DNA from: Providencia alcalifaciens DSM 30120
Lineage (GTDB): Bacteria > Pseudomonadota > Gammaproteobacteria > Enterobacterales > Enterobacteriaceae
Direction of reading: 5' to 3'
NCBI RefSeq assembly: GCF_000173415.1
Contig: NZ_ABXW01000004.1
Coordinates: forward strand, 1-64,000
DNA length: 64,000 nt
How positions within the stretch are numbered: the stretch's first letter is position 1; each line of letters opens with the position of its first letter. A model generated the notes under the pieces. That model had not been told where the DNA came from. It saw nothing but the letters and a program-made list of their open reading frames with translations, and made no database searches. Shown here piece after piece: positions 53,897 to 62,265 of the stretch. The translations under genes were made by a program, and so were the position numbers.

Positions 53897-55813
53897 ATGA
53901 AAGGTTGGTTAGCGGCGGTTCCGGTAACAATGTTGTTAGTCTCTACAGCAGTTTGGGCGGATTCTTTACAGGCACAACGTGAACGTTATCAAGCAATTAA
54001 ACTTGCTTGGGATGCCAATAAAATGGATGAAGTCGAACGCTTAATGCCAACTTTACGTGATTATCCGTTGTATCCATATCTGGAATATCGCGAGTTGTCT
54101 CAAGATTTAGATATTATCTCGCCAAGACAAGCGCAAGAATTTATCAATGCTTATCCAACATTGCCAGTCGCTAAAACCTTAAAAAGTCGGTTCGTGAATG
54201 AGTTAGCTCGTCGCCAAGAGTGGGCATCATTATTGTCATTTAGCCCTGAACCGCCACAGCCAACGGAAGCACAATGTAATTTCTATTTTGCCAATTGGGC
54301 GACGGGAAATAAACAGGTCGCGTGGCAAGGTGCTGAAAAATTATGGCTGAATGGTAATTCCATGCCTACGGCGTGCGATAAGCTATTTACTGAATGGGAA
54401 AAAGCCGGATATCTTTCAACGGATATGATTTTGGCGCGTATTCACCTTGCTATCAAAGACGGTAACACGTCAACGGCAACTTACCTTGCGAAGCGCTTAC
54501 CAAGTAGCTACAAAACTATTTCTGATGCACTTGTGAAACTGCAAAATGACCCTTCAACAGTGGTCACGTTTGCTAAAATTCTGACGCCAACTGATTTTAC
54601 ACGTCAAGCAACATTAGCTGGATTTAGCCGTTATGCACGTCAATCTCCTGATGCCGCTCGTTCTGCATTAGCGGGGATCAGTTCTGCCCAGAAAATGAAT
54701 ATGGCAGAAAACCAGCAAATGAAAGACAGCGTTGCTTGGCAGTATATGGGCGTTGATGTAACCCCAGAACAGGTAATGTGGCGTGACGAGGTGATCCGAG
54801 AAACTAACTCCGCAGCCTTAAAAGAGCGTCGAGTGCGTTTAGCTCTGGGAGAAGGGGATAAAACAGGTTTGGCTTCATGGCTGAGACAATTGCCAAATGA
54901 AGTGAAAAATAAAGAAGAGTGGCAATATTGGCAGGCTATCACGTTAATTGATCAGGGCAAAACCGCAGAAGGGGAAGCCATATTGCGTGAGTTAACCTCG
55001 AAGCGCGGATTCTATCCAATGGTTGCGGCCCAGCAACTAAAAATGGACTATCCGGTCATGGTGAACAAAGCGGTGAAACCCGATGAAAGTATTCGCAACA
55101 TGCCGCAAATTCAACGTATTCGAGAGCTAATGTATTGGGAGATGGATAACCTTGCTCGCTCTGAGTGGATCAACTTAGTCTCTTCAATGTCCACGAATCA
55201 ACAAGAGCAGCTGGCTCGTTATGCATTCGACAATAAATGGGCTGATCTTAGTGTTCAAGCGACGATCACAGCGAAGTTGTGGGATCATCTTGAAGAGCGT
55301 TTCCCTCTTGCGTGGGAAAAACAGTTTGATAATTACACCCGCAGTAAAATGATCCAAAAAAGCTATGCAATGGCGATCGCTCGCCAAGAAAGTGCATGGA
55401 ATCCACAAGCGCAATCGCCTGTGGGTGCGACGGGCTTAATGCAGTTAATGCCTGCGACCGCAAAACATACGGCGCAAAAGCAAGGGATCAGCGGCTATGT
55501 AAATGTAGGGCAATTGACCAACCCGGTGATGAATATTGAGCTAGGTACTGCGTATTTAGACGATGTTTATCAACAATTTGGCAATAACCGTATTCTAGCG
55601 AGTGCTGCTTACAATGCGGGACCATCTCGAGTCACGCGCTGGTTAGGCAACAGTGCAGGGCGTATTGATGCGGTGGCTTTTGTGGAAAGTATTCCGTTTG
55701 CAGAAACCCGTGGTTATGTGAAAAATGTGCTCTCTTACGATTTGTTTTATAAACATTTCTTAGGTGAGAAAGGTAATGTACTCTCTGCGTCAGAATGGAA
55801 TATGAAGTACTGA
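53897..55813 (+). CDS. slt: Soluble lytic murein transglycosylase Slt70
   Basis: Periplasmic exolytic transglycosylase that cuts peptidoglycan between MurNAc and GlcNAc, forming 1,6-anhydroMurNAc. About 638 aa; E. coli precursor 645. Signal peptide MKGWLAAVPVTMLLVSTAVWA. A long superhelical U-domain (about 25-380), L-domain, and C-terminal catalytic domain with the Slt motifs IARQESAWNPQAQSPVGATGLMQLMP (catalytic glutamate in RQESAW), AYNAGPSRVTRWL and ESIPFAETRGYVKNVL. ATG 53897 is preferred: GGAG lies nine bases before it, and an ATG at 53882 overlaps that site. Followed by trpR. Confidence 0.95.
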   Translation: MKGWLAAVPVTMLLVSTAVWADSLQAQRERYQAIKLAWDANKMDEVERLMPTLRDYPLYPYLEYRELSQDLDIISPRQAQEFINAYPTLPVAKTLKSRFVNELARRQEWASLLSFSPEPPQPTEAQCNFYFANWATGNKQVAWQGAEKLWLNGNSMPTACDKLFTEWEKAGYLSTDMILARIHLAIKDGNTSTATYLAKRLPSSYKTISDALVKLQNDPSTVVTFAKILTPTDFTRQATLAGFSRYARQSPDAARSALAGISSAQKMNMAENQQMKDSVAWQYMGVDVTPEQVMWRDEVIRETNSAALKERRVRLALGEGDKTGLASWLRQLPNEVKNKEEWQYWQAITLIDQGKTAEGEAILRELTSKRGFYPMVAAQQLKMDYPVMVNKAVKPDESIRNMPQIQRIRELMYWEMDNLARSEWINLVSSMSTNQQEQLARYAFDNKWADLSVQATITAKLWDHLEERFPLAWEKQFDNYTRSKMIQKSYAMAIARQESAWNPQAQSPVGATGLMQLMPATAKHTAQKQGISGYVNVGQLTNPVMNIELGTAYLDDVYQQFGNNRILASAAYNAGPSRVTRWLGNSAGRIDAVAFVESIPFAETRGYVKNVLSYDLFYKHFLGEKGNVLSASEWNMKY

Positions 55814-55912
55814 TCCGTGTGATGTACCATCTTATCGAGTGGCGCGATTGACCATCGATAAGATGGGCTGTGTATTTTTCATTAGGAGTAATAGTGTTCT
55901 GTGCTATTATTT

Positions 55913-55930
55913 GTACTAGTTTAATAGTAT
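55913..55930 (+). promoter_or_regulatory. Trp operator in the trpR promoter
   Basis: GTACTAGTTTAATAGTAT matches the symmetrical trp operator GTACTAGTTAACTAGTAC at 15 of 18 positions, 12 bp before the trpR start. Autoregulation by TrpR, as in E. coli. Confidence 0.88.
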
Positions 55931-55941
55931 GGAAGGGTAGG

Positions 55942-56262
55942 ATGATGACTGTAGAATATAAATCAGATCCGGCATTAACCGCCGATGAGAACGCGGATTG
56001 GCAACGTTTTGTGGAACTGCTGCAAATGGCTTTTGAGCAAAATATACAGGATTCAATTCTTCAATTATTACTGACACCGGATGAACGGACGGCATTAGGA
56101 ACACGCGTAAGAATTGTACAAGAATTAATGCGTGGAAAAATGAGCCAACGCGAATTGAAAAATGAGCTGGGTGTTGGTATTGCCACCATTACTCGTGGTT
56201 CAAACAGTTTGAAGTCAGCTCCTATTCCGGTAAAAGAGTGGCTGGAATCTAAGCTATTGTAG
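55942..56262 (+). CDS. trpR: Trp operon repressor
   Basis: Tryptophan-activated dimeric repressor of trp, aroH, mtr and its own gene. 106 aa (105 if the adjacent ATG at 55945 is used); E. coli 108. The core [21 protein letters not shown] and the helix-turn-helix [25 protein letters not shown] are almost identical to E. coli. GGGTAGG precedes the start. The frame is open further upstream but runs through the operator. Confidence 0.96.
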   Translation: MMTVEYKSDPALTADENADWQRFVELLQMAFEQNIQDSILQLLLTPDERTALGTRVRIVQELMRGKMSQRELKNELGVGIATITRGSNSLKSAPIPVKEWLESKLL

Positions 56263-56287
56263 TTTTTATAATTTTTTCAAAGTGCTA

Positions 56288-56330
56288 CATGTAGGGCTCT
56301 TATTGCTAAGCGCCCTACATGCATTTTAGA
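56288..56330. terminator. Terminator trpR / yjjX
   Basis: CATGTAGGGC (56288-56297) / GCCCTACATG (56312-56321), perfect 10 bp with a 14-nt loop and a moderately T-rich tail, between convergent genes. Confidence 0.78.
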
Positions 56331-56345
56331 TTGTTTTGAGTATAA

Positions 56346-56882
56346 TTAGTCTTCTATGTGATTTAGCTCTTTATAAATTTCGTGTTTGATAGGAACTAAA
56401 GCCAATATTAATGCTTGTTGATAAACGCTGGTGCGCGTTAATACGCCATTGGTGAAAAAGCCAATTGCACCGCCTTGTTGCTTGATATTATCAATACCAG
56501 TGAGATCAGCCATTTCATCTCCCAGTTCACGACCCTCACGGATCCCTGCAAGAACTTTTTCTGGGATCATAATGCTGGCGGAACGGGATTCTCCACGGAT
56601 TTGATGATGCTCAATCACAATCCATGCAAATGTCATGTCATCTTCAACACCCGCCTCAATACCCACCCAAAAGTCAGCTTCTGGGCGTACTTGGCGTGAT
56701 GCCATCACACGTTGTCTTGCTCCTGTACGGGTTTCATTATTACCGATAGGTTGCTGTGGAACACTGCTATCGACATTAATATCTTCAATTTGATAACTGC
56801 CAGGCCCAAAAACGGCATCGAAAGCAAGATGAATCGCTTTAATTTTGGCTGGATTCGTCGTTGCAGCTATAACTTGGTACAT
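56346..56882 (-). CDS. yjjX: Inosine/xanthosine triphosphatase YjjX
   Basis: House-cleaning NTPase that hydrolyses ITP and XTP to avoid their use in nucleic acids. 178 aa, E. coli 170. N-terminal [23 protein letters not shown], followed by [22 protein letters not shown] and [13 protein letters not shown], the hallmarks of the Maf/HAM1-like YjjX family. Located between trpR and gpmB on the opposite strand, as in E. coli. Confidence 0.94.
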   Translation of the reverse strand: MYQVIAATTNPAKIKAIHLAFDAVFGPGSYQIEDINVDSSVPQQPIGNNETRTGARQRVMASRQVRPEADFWVGIEAGVEDDMTFAWIVIEHHQIRGESRSASIMIPEKVLAGIREGRELGDEMADLTGIDNIKQQGGAIGFFTNGVLTRTSVYQQALILALVPIKHEIYKELNHIED

Positions 56883-56934
56883 TAATTATTTTCCTTTGAA
56901 CACATACTTTGTACAGTAATAACGGAACACATCT

Positions 56935-57582
56935 ATGTTACAGGTTTATCTTGTTCGCCATGGCGAAACTGAATGGAACGTTGCTCGTCGCATACAGGGA
57001 CAATCCGATAGCCCTTTGACGACACTTGGTCGCCAACAGGCAATGCAGGTCGCTCAACGGGTTAAATCCGAAGGTATTACCCATATTATCACTAGTGATA
57101 TGGGACGCACACGAGAAACTGCACAAATTATTGCGCAAGTGTGCGGGTGTGAAATTATCACAGAACCGCGCCTGCGTGAATTAAATATGGGCGTTTTAGA
57201 ACAGCGAGAGATAGGCTCGTTATCTGAACAGGAAGAACAATGGCGTCAAAGCCTGATAAATGGCGCTGAAGGTGGTCGAATTCCTGATGGTGAATCCATG
57301 GACGAGCTCTTCATGCGTATGTTTGCAGCACTCAATAGCTGCTTAGATTTGCCTGAGGGAAGTCGACCATTATTAGTTAGCCATGGTCTTGCACTCAGTA
57401 CATTGCTAAGCCGTATCTTAGGCGTACCTGCAAATTCTCCACGTCGCTTACGTCTGCGCAATTGTTCATTATCTCGTGTGGATTACCAAAATAGCCCATG
57501 GCTAGCGAATGGTTGGATTGTCGAAACGGCAGGAGAAGTGACCCATCTTTCGCAACCCGCCCTTGATGAACAGCAAGGTTAA
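56935..57582 (+). CDS. gpmB: Phosphoglycerate mutase-like phosphatase GpmB
   Basis: Histidine phosphatase superfamily, 215 aa as in E. coli GpmB (YtjC). Catalytic histidine in VYLVRHGETEWNV (His9), with RRIQGQSDSPLT, the phospho-pocket arginine in TSDMGRTRETAQI, the acidic RELNMGVLEQRE, and second histidine in LLVSHGLALST. Despite the name, mutase activity of GpmB is doubtful; phosphatase action is more likely. Confidence 0.94.
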   Translation: MLQVYLVRHGETEWNVARRIQGQSDSPLTTLGRQQAMQVAQRVKSEGITHIITSDMGRTRETAQIIAQVCGCEIITEPRLRELNMGVLEQREIGSLSEQEEQWRQSLINGAEGGRIPDGESMDELFMRMFAALNSCLDLPEGSRPLLVSHGLALSTLLSRILGVPANSPRRLRLRNCSLSRVDYQNSPWLANGWIVETAGEVTHLSQPALDEQQG

Positions 57583-57600
57583 AAATCGAATAAATAAAAA

Positions 57601-57632
57601 AGGCGTTTCAATTCATGAAGCGCCTTTTTTTC
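57601..57632. terminator. Bidirectional terminator gpmB / rob
   Basis: AGGCGTTTCA (57601-57610) / TGAAGCGCCT (57616-57625), one G-U pair, flanked by A run on the left and T run on the right. Confidence 0.92.
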
Positions 57633-57656
57633 GTGCGAGTGAAATTTTATAAAGAT

Positions 57657-58559
57657 TTAATGAATTTCAGGCTTTTTAATCGGAACATAATAGCTAAATG
57701 TATCAATATGAGTTCTTGGATCCGCATCAGCGCTCACATGATGTTCCACATTTTTAATTTTATAGTGCTCAACGTCATAACCAGGGCGACGAGTCAGATT
57801 CAGTTTTGGCAAGTAAACCCCATAAACATGGTATAGGAACTCTTGCATTCGTTCTCTCGTGGCTTCTCCGTGATAGTTAAATTTCACGTACTCACCTGCA
57901 GGAATGGTGACATGGCTATATTCGGTATTACTAAAGCTAGCATCTTCAGGTTTAACCGCAGTGGTATAAAACACCGTTTGCTCATCATCTTTTTCTGAAC
58001 TATGAATGGCATGGTGCAAACCGAACACTTCTGAAGCCACATGGGTGGTGTGCTCTAAATAGTACCGCCAGAAAGATTGACGCATTTGGGAACAGGCTGT
58101 TGACCATTCTTCAAGCACATAAGAACAACTTTGTTCTAAGCCAACCAGTGGTTGCTCTTCCATGGTGATAAATTCATAATCAAGAGGTGAATGGTCATCT
58201 AAAACAATTGGAGGGCAGATGCCTGTTGCGCACCATTCTTCGGTACGGCGATAAAATGCTGGTGTGAGATTAAACTGTTTCTTGAATGCGCGTGTGAAAG
58301 TTTGTTGTGAGTCAAACCGATACTGTAATGCAATATCAAGGATGGGACGGCTAGTTAAACGTAACGCAACTGCGGCACGAGATAAGCGTCTAGCGCGAAT
58401 ATAAGCACCAATTGCTTGGTCGGTCACATCCTTGAACATTCTCTGTAAATGCCACTTTGAGTAACCCGCTCTAGCGGCAACATTATCCAATGATAATGGT
58501 TTATCAAGATTGTCATCTATCCAACGAAGAAGGTCGCGAATAATATTTGTTTGATCCAT
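57657..58559 (-). CDS. rob: Right origin-binding protein Rob (AraC family)
   Basis: 300 aa; E. coli 289. N-terminal AraC/XylS DNA-binding domain with two helix-turn-helices (LSLDNVAARAGYSKWHLQRMFKD and ILDIALQYRFDSQQTFTRAFKK) and a C-terminal GyrI-like effector domain. Rob activates the mar/sox/rob regulon (efflux, superoxide defence) upon binding bile salts or dipyridyl. The tail is slightly longer than in E. coli. GGGGAT precedes the ATG. Divergent from creA. Confidence 0.95.
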   Translation of the reverse strand: MDQTNIIRDLLRWIDDNLDKPLSLDNVAARAGYSKWHLQRMFKDVTDQAIGAYIRARRLSRAAVALRLTSRPILDIALQYRFDSQQTFTRAFKKQFNLTPAFYRRTEEWCATGICPPIVLDDHSPLDYEFITMEEQPLVGLEQSCSYVLEEWSTACSQMRQSFWRYYLEHTTHVASEVFGLHHAIHSSEKDDEQTVFYTTAVKPEDASFSNTEYSHVTIPAGEYVKFNYHGEATRERMQEFLYHVYGVYLPKLNLTRRPGYDVEHYKIKNVEHHVSADADPRTHIDTFSYYVPIKKPEIH

Positions 58560-58741
58560 GGATATCCCCAGGCAATACGACTCACAGAACAGATATGAGT
58601 AATCAATGAATAGCTATTCTATAACAACTTATCATTTTCGTTTATAGTAAATGAGTTGTATTTAATATTTCATTAATAAACAGAATTATTGCCGTTTAGA
58701 TTATTTGAAATTTAGACGTTAAGCTGAAAAGGGAATACTGT

Positions 58742-59248
58742 ATGCGTTCTTCCAAATTTAAAAAGGGTATTGCGAAAGGCAATACACTGAAAAATCTCGT
58801 TTTGGGAACAATATTGTCTGCATTATCTTTTGTGGCAGCCGCAGAAGAAATTGGCTCAGTAGATACTGTTTTTAAAGTATTCGGTCCTGACCATAAAATT
58901 GTGGTAGAAGCATTTGATGACCCCGATGTTGCTAATGTCACTTGCTATTTAAGCCGCTCGAAAACAGGTGGAATTAAAGGTGGGCTTGGGTTGGCAGAAG
59001 ACACATCTGACGCCGCAATTTCTTGCCAACAAGTGGGTCCTATTGAATTAAATGACCGCGTAAAACGTAACCCGAAAAAAGGGCAAGTAGTCTTCCAGAA
59101 GAGAACGTCATTGGTGTTTAAAAAGCTTCAAGTCGTTCGTTTTTACGACCCTAAACGTAACGCACTGATCTATTTAACCTATTCCGATAAGATGATTGAT
59201 GGCTCGCCGAAGAATGCGCTGAGTGCGGTACCGATTATGCCGTGGTAA
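58742..59248 (+). CDS. creA: CreA family protein
   Basis: 168 aa, E. coli 157. A signal peptide ([19 protein letters not shown]) directs it to the periplasm; the mature part matches Cre[74 protein letters not shown]. Molecular function unknown. In E. coli creBCD follow; here the next gene is an opposing nuclease gene and creBCD are absent. Confidence 0.94.
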   Translation: MRSSKFKKGIAKGNTLKNLVLGTILSALSFVAAAEEIGSVDTVFKVFGPDHKIVVEAFDDPDVANVTCYLSRSKTGGIKGGLGLAEDTSDAAISCQQVGPIELNDRVKRNPKKGQVVFQKRTSLVFKKLQVVRFYDPKRNALIYLTYSDKMIDGSPKNALSAVPIMPW

Positions 59249-59262
59249 TCCTTTTTGATATA

Positions 59263-59306
59263 AAAACCACCACTGATTACGTTTAAAGTCAGTGGCGGTT
59301 TTTTAT
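59263..59306. terminator. Terminator creA / GIY-YIG gene
   Basis: AAAACC-A-CCACTGA (59263-59276) / TCAGTGG-C-GGTTTT (59289-59302), one internal mismatch, long T run; A-rich left arm also serves the opposite strand. Confidence 0.88.
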
Positions 59307-59328
59307 GGCTCTTAGAAAATATAACTCA

Positions 59329-60132
59329 CTAGATTTGTGTATCTGAATTATTAAAGCCAACTTTGAAAAATGGTTGAGCAAAGTTTCTATCTCGTTTTAT
59401 GCTTTTACCCACATAAAGCGAACGTATTTCATCACTTGCTTTTCTGCCAATAAATTCCCAACGCCCACTTCCTTGAGTGACATTTCGAGTAAAGTATTGT
59501 TGAGTACCTGCTTCTACCCAAGAGTGAATTTCATACACTTCTTTAATGATATTGTTATAGGTAGCATAAGCATATTTTATATCTTGGTTTTTTCGAGGGG
59601 GGTTATGCCATACTCCACGAGTTGCCTCAAATAATTCAAGTTCACTCATATTAAATCTATAAAGCTTATTTAAAATAAACCCTATACCTTGGTGCTTAAT
59701 ATCTGAAACATTCATAACTTCTTGTGAATAAAGTGAAGCTGTTTCTTCTAATGTTAATCGTCCTTGCTTGAGAATATCAATGTCATTACTGGTGCTTTTA
59801 CCATTGATCTTATTGGTTAAACCCTCAAGCCCGTACAAGTCTATGCAAGTTGTTTCTACCATAAAAGCCGTGTCTGAATCTAAACCATGACAAAGAATAT
59901 CAATACCCAGTAAGTTTTCTTTATGTAATTCATAAATTCGTTTTAGCTTTGGGTCTTCCTCTCTTGATAGTTTATCTCTCGTTAATGCATCTTTAATATG
60001 TGTTAAACAACGAGAGCCTGTACCTTTCCCGATATAAAAAGGAATTCGGGTCGTTCCTGTAACTTCGCATAAGGCATAAACATAAAATTTGAGGCTACTG
60101 AGTGTATTTTTATATTGGTTAAAATCAGTCAT
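59329..60132 (-). CDS. LEM-3-like GIY-YIG domain protein
   Basis: 267 aa. The N-terminal domain has FYVYALCEVTGTTRIPFYIGKGTGSRCLTH in sequence (cited by its F-Y-V-Y-A and F-Y-I-G-K-G core, residues about 16-40), the LEM-3-like variant of the GIY-YIG nuclease fold; a glutamate in METTCIDLYG-like VETTCIDLYGLEGLTNK follows at about residue 95, consistent with the metal-binding residue. The second half has YATYNNIIKEVYEIHSW and GSGRWEFIGRK, unassigned. No signal peptide. It occupies the creBCD position between creA and arcA. It may be a nuclease of defence or mobile origin; no partner gene is present, and its codon use is AT-rich. Confidence 0.72.
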   Translation of the reverse strand: MTDFNQYKNTLSSLKFYVYALCEVTGTTRIPFYIGKGTGSRCLTHIKDALTRDKLSREEDPKLKRIYELHKENLLGIDILCHGLDSDTAFMVETTCIDLYGLEGLTNKINGKSTSNDIDILKQGRLTLEETASLYSQEVMNVSDIKHQGIGFILNKLYRFNMSELELFEATRGVWHNPPRKNQDIKYAYATYNNIIKEVYEIHSWVEAGTQQYFTRNVTQGSGRWEFIGRKASDEIRSLYVGKSIKRDRNFAQPFFKVGFNNSDTQI

Positions 60133-60228
60133 GGGTTCTACCTATAAATATGTGATGAATAGATAGATATATCGGAATATTATTCGAGTTATTTAATGCC
60201 ACATTAAGTTTTTATATTTTGCAGTCAA

Positions 60229-60251
60229 TAAAAAACCGGCTTTCGCCGGTT
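60229..60251 (-). terminator. arcA terminator
   Basis: On the minus strand AACCGGC-GAAA-GCCGGTT followed by a run of T; 20-odd bases after the arcA stop. Confidence 0.93.
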
Positions 60252-60272
60252 CTGTGCATAGCTTAGTGACGA

Positions 60273-60989
60273 TTACTCGTCTAAATCACCGCAGAAACGG
60301 TAACCTTCACCATGGATAGTGGCGATGATTTCTGGGGTATCAGGTGTTGACTCGAAGTGCTTACGAATACGACGAATCGTTACGTCAACAGTTCTGTCGT
60401 GTGGTTTTAACTCACGACCTGTCATTTTCTTCAGTAAGTCTGCACGGGTTTGAATTTTGCCTGGGTTTTCACAGAAATGCAGCATTGCACGGAATTCACT
60501 ACGTGGTAATTTGTAGTGCTCACCCGCAGGGCTGACTAATGAACGGCTATTAATATCTAATTCCCAGCCATTGAATTTATAGCTTTCAACTAGACGACGT
60601 TCTTCTGAGCCACCGGCTAAATTCATAGTACGGGACAGTAAGTTACGTGCACGGATAGTCAATTCGCGTGGGTTGAATGGTTTGGTGATGTAATCATCTG
60701 CACCAATTTCCAGACCAAGGATTTTATCAACTTCGTTATCACGACCAGTTAAGAACATTAATGCAATACTTTCTTGCTCGCGTAATTCACGAGCTAGCAG
60801 TAAACCGTTTTTACCTGGTAAGTTTATATCCATGATCACTAAGTTGATGTCATGTTCTGAAAGAACATTGTTCATTTCTTCACCATCGGTGGCTTCGTGA
60901 ACAACATAACCTTCCGCTTCAAAGATACTTTTCAGCGTATTACGTGTGACAATCTCGTCTTCAACGATCAAAATGTGTGGGGTCTGCAT
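60273..60989 (-). CDS. arcA: Aerobic respiration control response regulator ArcA
   Basis: OmpR/PhoB-type regulator phosphorylated by ArcB under low-oxygen, reduced-quinone conditions; represses respiratory genes. 238 aa as in E. coli. Receiver domain starts [24 protein letters not shown] and the phospho-acceptor Asp54 is in [12 protein letters not shown]; conserved [21 protein letters not shown] follows. C-terminal winged helix ends [14 protein letters not shown] ... [14 protein letters not shown]. Starts at ATG 60989; long upstream region with an FNR box. Confidence 0.97.
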   Translation of the reverse strand: MQTPHILIVEDEIVTRNTLKSIFEAEGYVVHEATDGEEMNNVLSEHDINLVIMDINLPGKNGLLLARELREQESIALMFLTGRDNEVDKILGLEIGADDYITKPFNPRELTIRARNLLSRTMNLAGGSEERRLVESYKFNGWELDINSRSLVSPAGEHYKLPRSEFRAMLHFCENPGKIQTRADLLKKMTGRELKPHDRTVDVTIRRIRKHFESTPDTPEIIATIHGEGYRFCGDLDE

Positions 60990-62112
60990 ATTTGCTACCT
61001 AAAGTATTAAAATAAAAATACTGAACCCATGAGCCGTTTCCAGTTAGGTGGTTGTTGGTATGATTATCTGGAAAAACACGTTCATGAGTATAAATTTGTC
61101 TTTACATTTTTCAGTGACTTAACGCTGCCTATCCGCTAGGCAAAAGGCTGTAAAACGAACCAAAACTTAAGCACTTTCCCAATATTGGGCTGTTAACAGC
61201 AATATAACAGCTAATACTGCATTTACCACCTAAAAAACTAACTTTTGTTGATACATATCAAAATCAATTGTAGCACGTTAACAATGATTGTTAGGTAGAT
61301 AATTATACCAAAATTATTTGTTATTGAGATATCGAAATGATGACAAAAACAAGATGAAAAAATTGAGATACTGCCATTTTTTCAGCGTGATATCACAAAT
61401 AAAGGGGGATCTTAATAGGGATAGTAAGATGGTGATTTGACTTAAGTTTGTTTGCGAGTTGGTTTTCTGCTCCCTTGAATAATGTAAAATTATTGAAGAG
61501 TAAAATTTTGTTATTTACCTCAAAATCGCGTAAAAATAGTATTTTTGGTTTTTTATAGTCCAAAGTAAGGGGTTGTACTTATCCACTTTGCGTGAATCTA
61601 TTTTTTTTTACAAAAATGCAATAAACCGCCTCAGAAATATCCGAATTAATGTTTTCATGATAATAATGAGTCAGCTAATTATTTTGAGCGCCAATGTACA
61701 ATTTTGATCTGAAACTAAGTAACGTTTTTTTACAGTTGGGGTGAATATTGATCTGAATTCGCTAAACTCTGAAGCTTGGAAATTTGACGCTATTTGCCTC
61801 AAATTGATTGTGGGGTCTGGAGATAGATAACACACCATAAAGTTTGCCTTTTGGTTGTTTTTTGTACGCAAAAATAATTTTTATTTTAAATAAAATTAAA
61901 AACCATTAATTTAAGAATAAATGAACTTTATGACTAAATGTCAGCGATAAACTCTCTTTTTATGAAGATTTTTTTGATGATAGCAGAGGATCGCTTAGCT
62001 GAATTTAGAGGCTTTGAGGGGGTGTAAATGCAAATAAATTTGACATTATTATGCGATTACTTTAACCGTATAGGGAGAAACCAAAATGTTCCCTACGAGA
62101 CAAACAAAATTT
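60990..62112. other. Long non-coding region arcA - thrL
   Basis: About 1.1 kb without a gene; E. coli has yjjY and yjtD (lasT) here, and I find neither. It should hold the arcA promoters (left half) and the thr promoter (right end, about 62030-62080). Two perfect adjacent 12-bp palindromes, CCCAATATTGGG (61178-61189) and GCTGTTAACAGC (61189-61200), and an FNR box occur about 190-270 bp upstream of arcA. The middle part is simply AT-rich. Confidence 0.6.
61248..61261. promoter_or_regulatory. FNR box upstream of arcA
   Basis: TTGAT-ACAT-ATCAA, a perfect FNR consensus, 259 bp upstream of the arcA start codon. E. coli arcA is also activated by FNR from a distal promoter. Confidence 0.85.
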
Positions 62113-62181
62113 ATGCGTAACATCAGCCTGATTACGATTATTACCACCACCACCGTGACCACAGGAAACGGGGCGGGCTGA
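62113..62181 (+). CDS. thrL: thr operon leader peptide
   Basis: 22-residue peptide MRNISLITIITTTTVTTGNGAG with seven Thr and four Ile codons, the same design as E. coli ThrL including the GNGAG end. Ribosome stalling on these codons when charged tRNA-Thr or tRNA-Ile is scarce lets transcription pass the attenuator. Confidence 0.96.
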   Translation: MRNISLITIITTTTVTTGNGAG

Positions 62182-62205
62182 CGCATCCAAAAAATAAAAA
62201 TGAAA

Positions 62206-62240
62206 AAGCCCGCATCCTAAAAAGATGTGGGCTTTTTTTT
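62206..62240 (+). terminator. thr operon attenuator
   Basis: AAGCCCGCATC (62206-62216) / GATGTGGGCTT (62224-62234), one G-U pair, 7-nt loop and a run of eight T. Lies between thrL and thrA. Confidence 0.95.
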
Positions 62241-62265
62241 GGCGCTAATTCAGGAGAGAAATACC

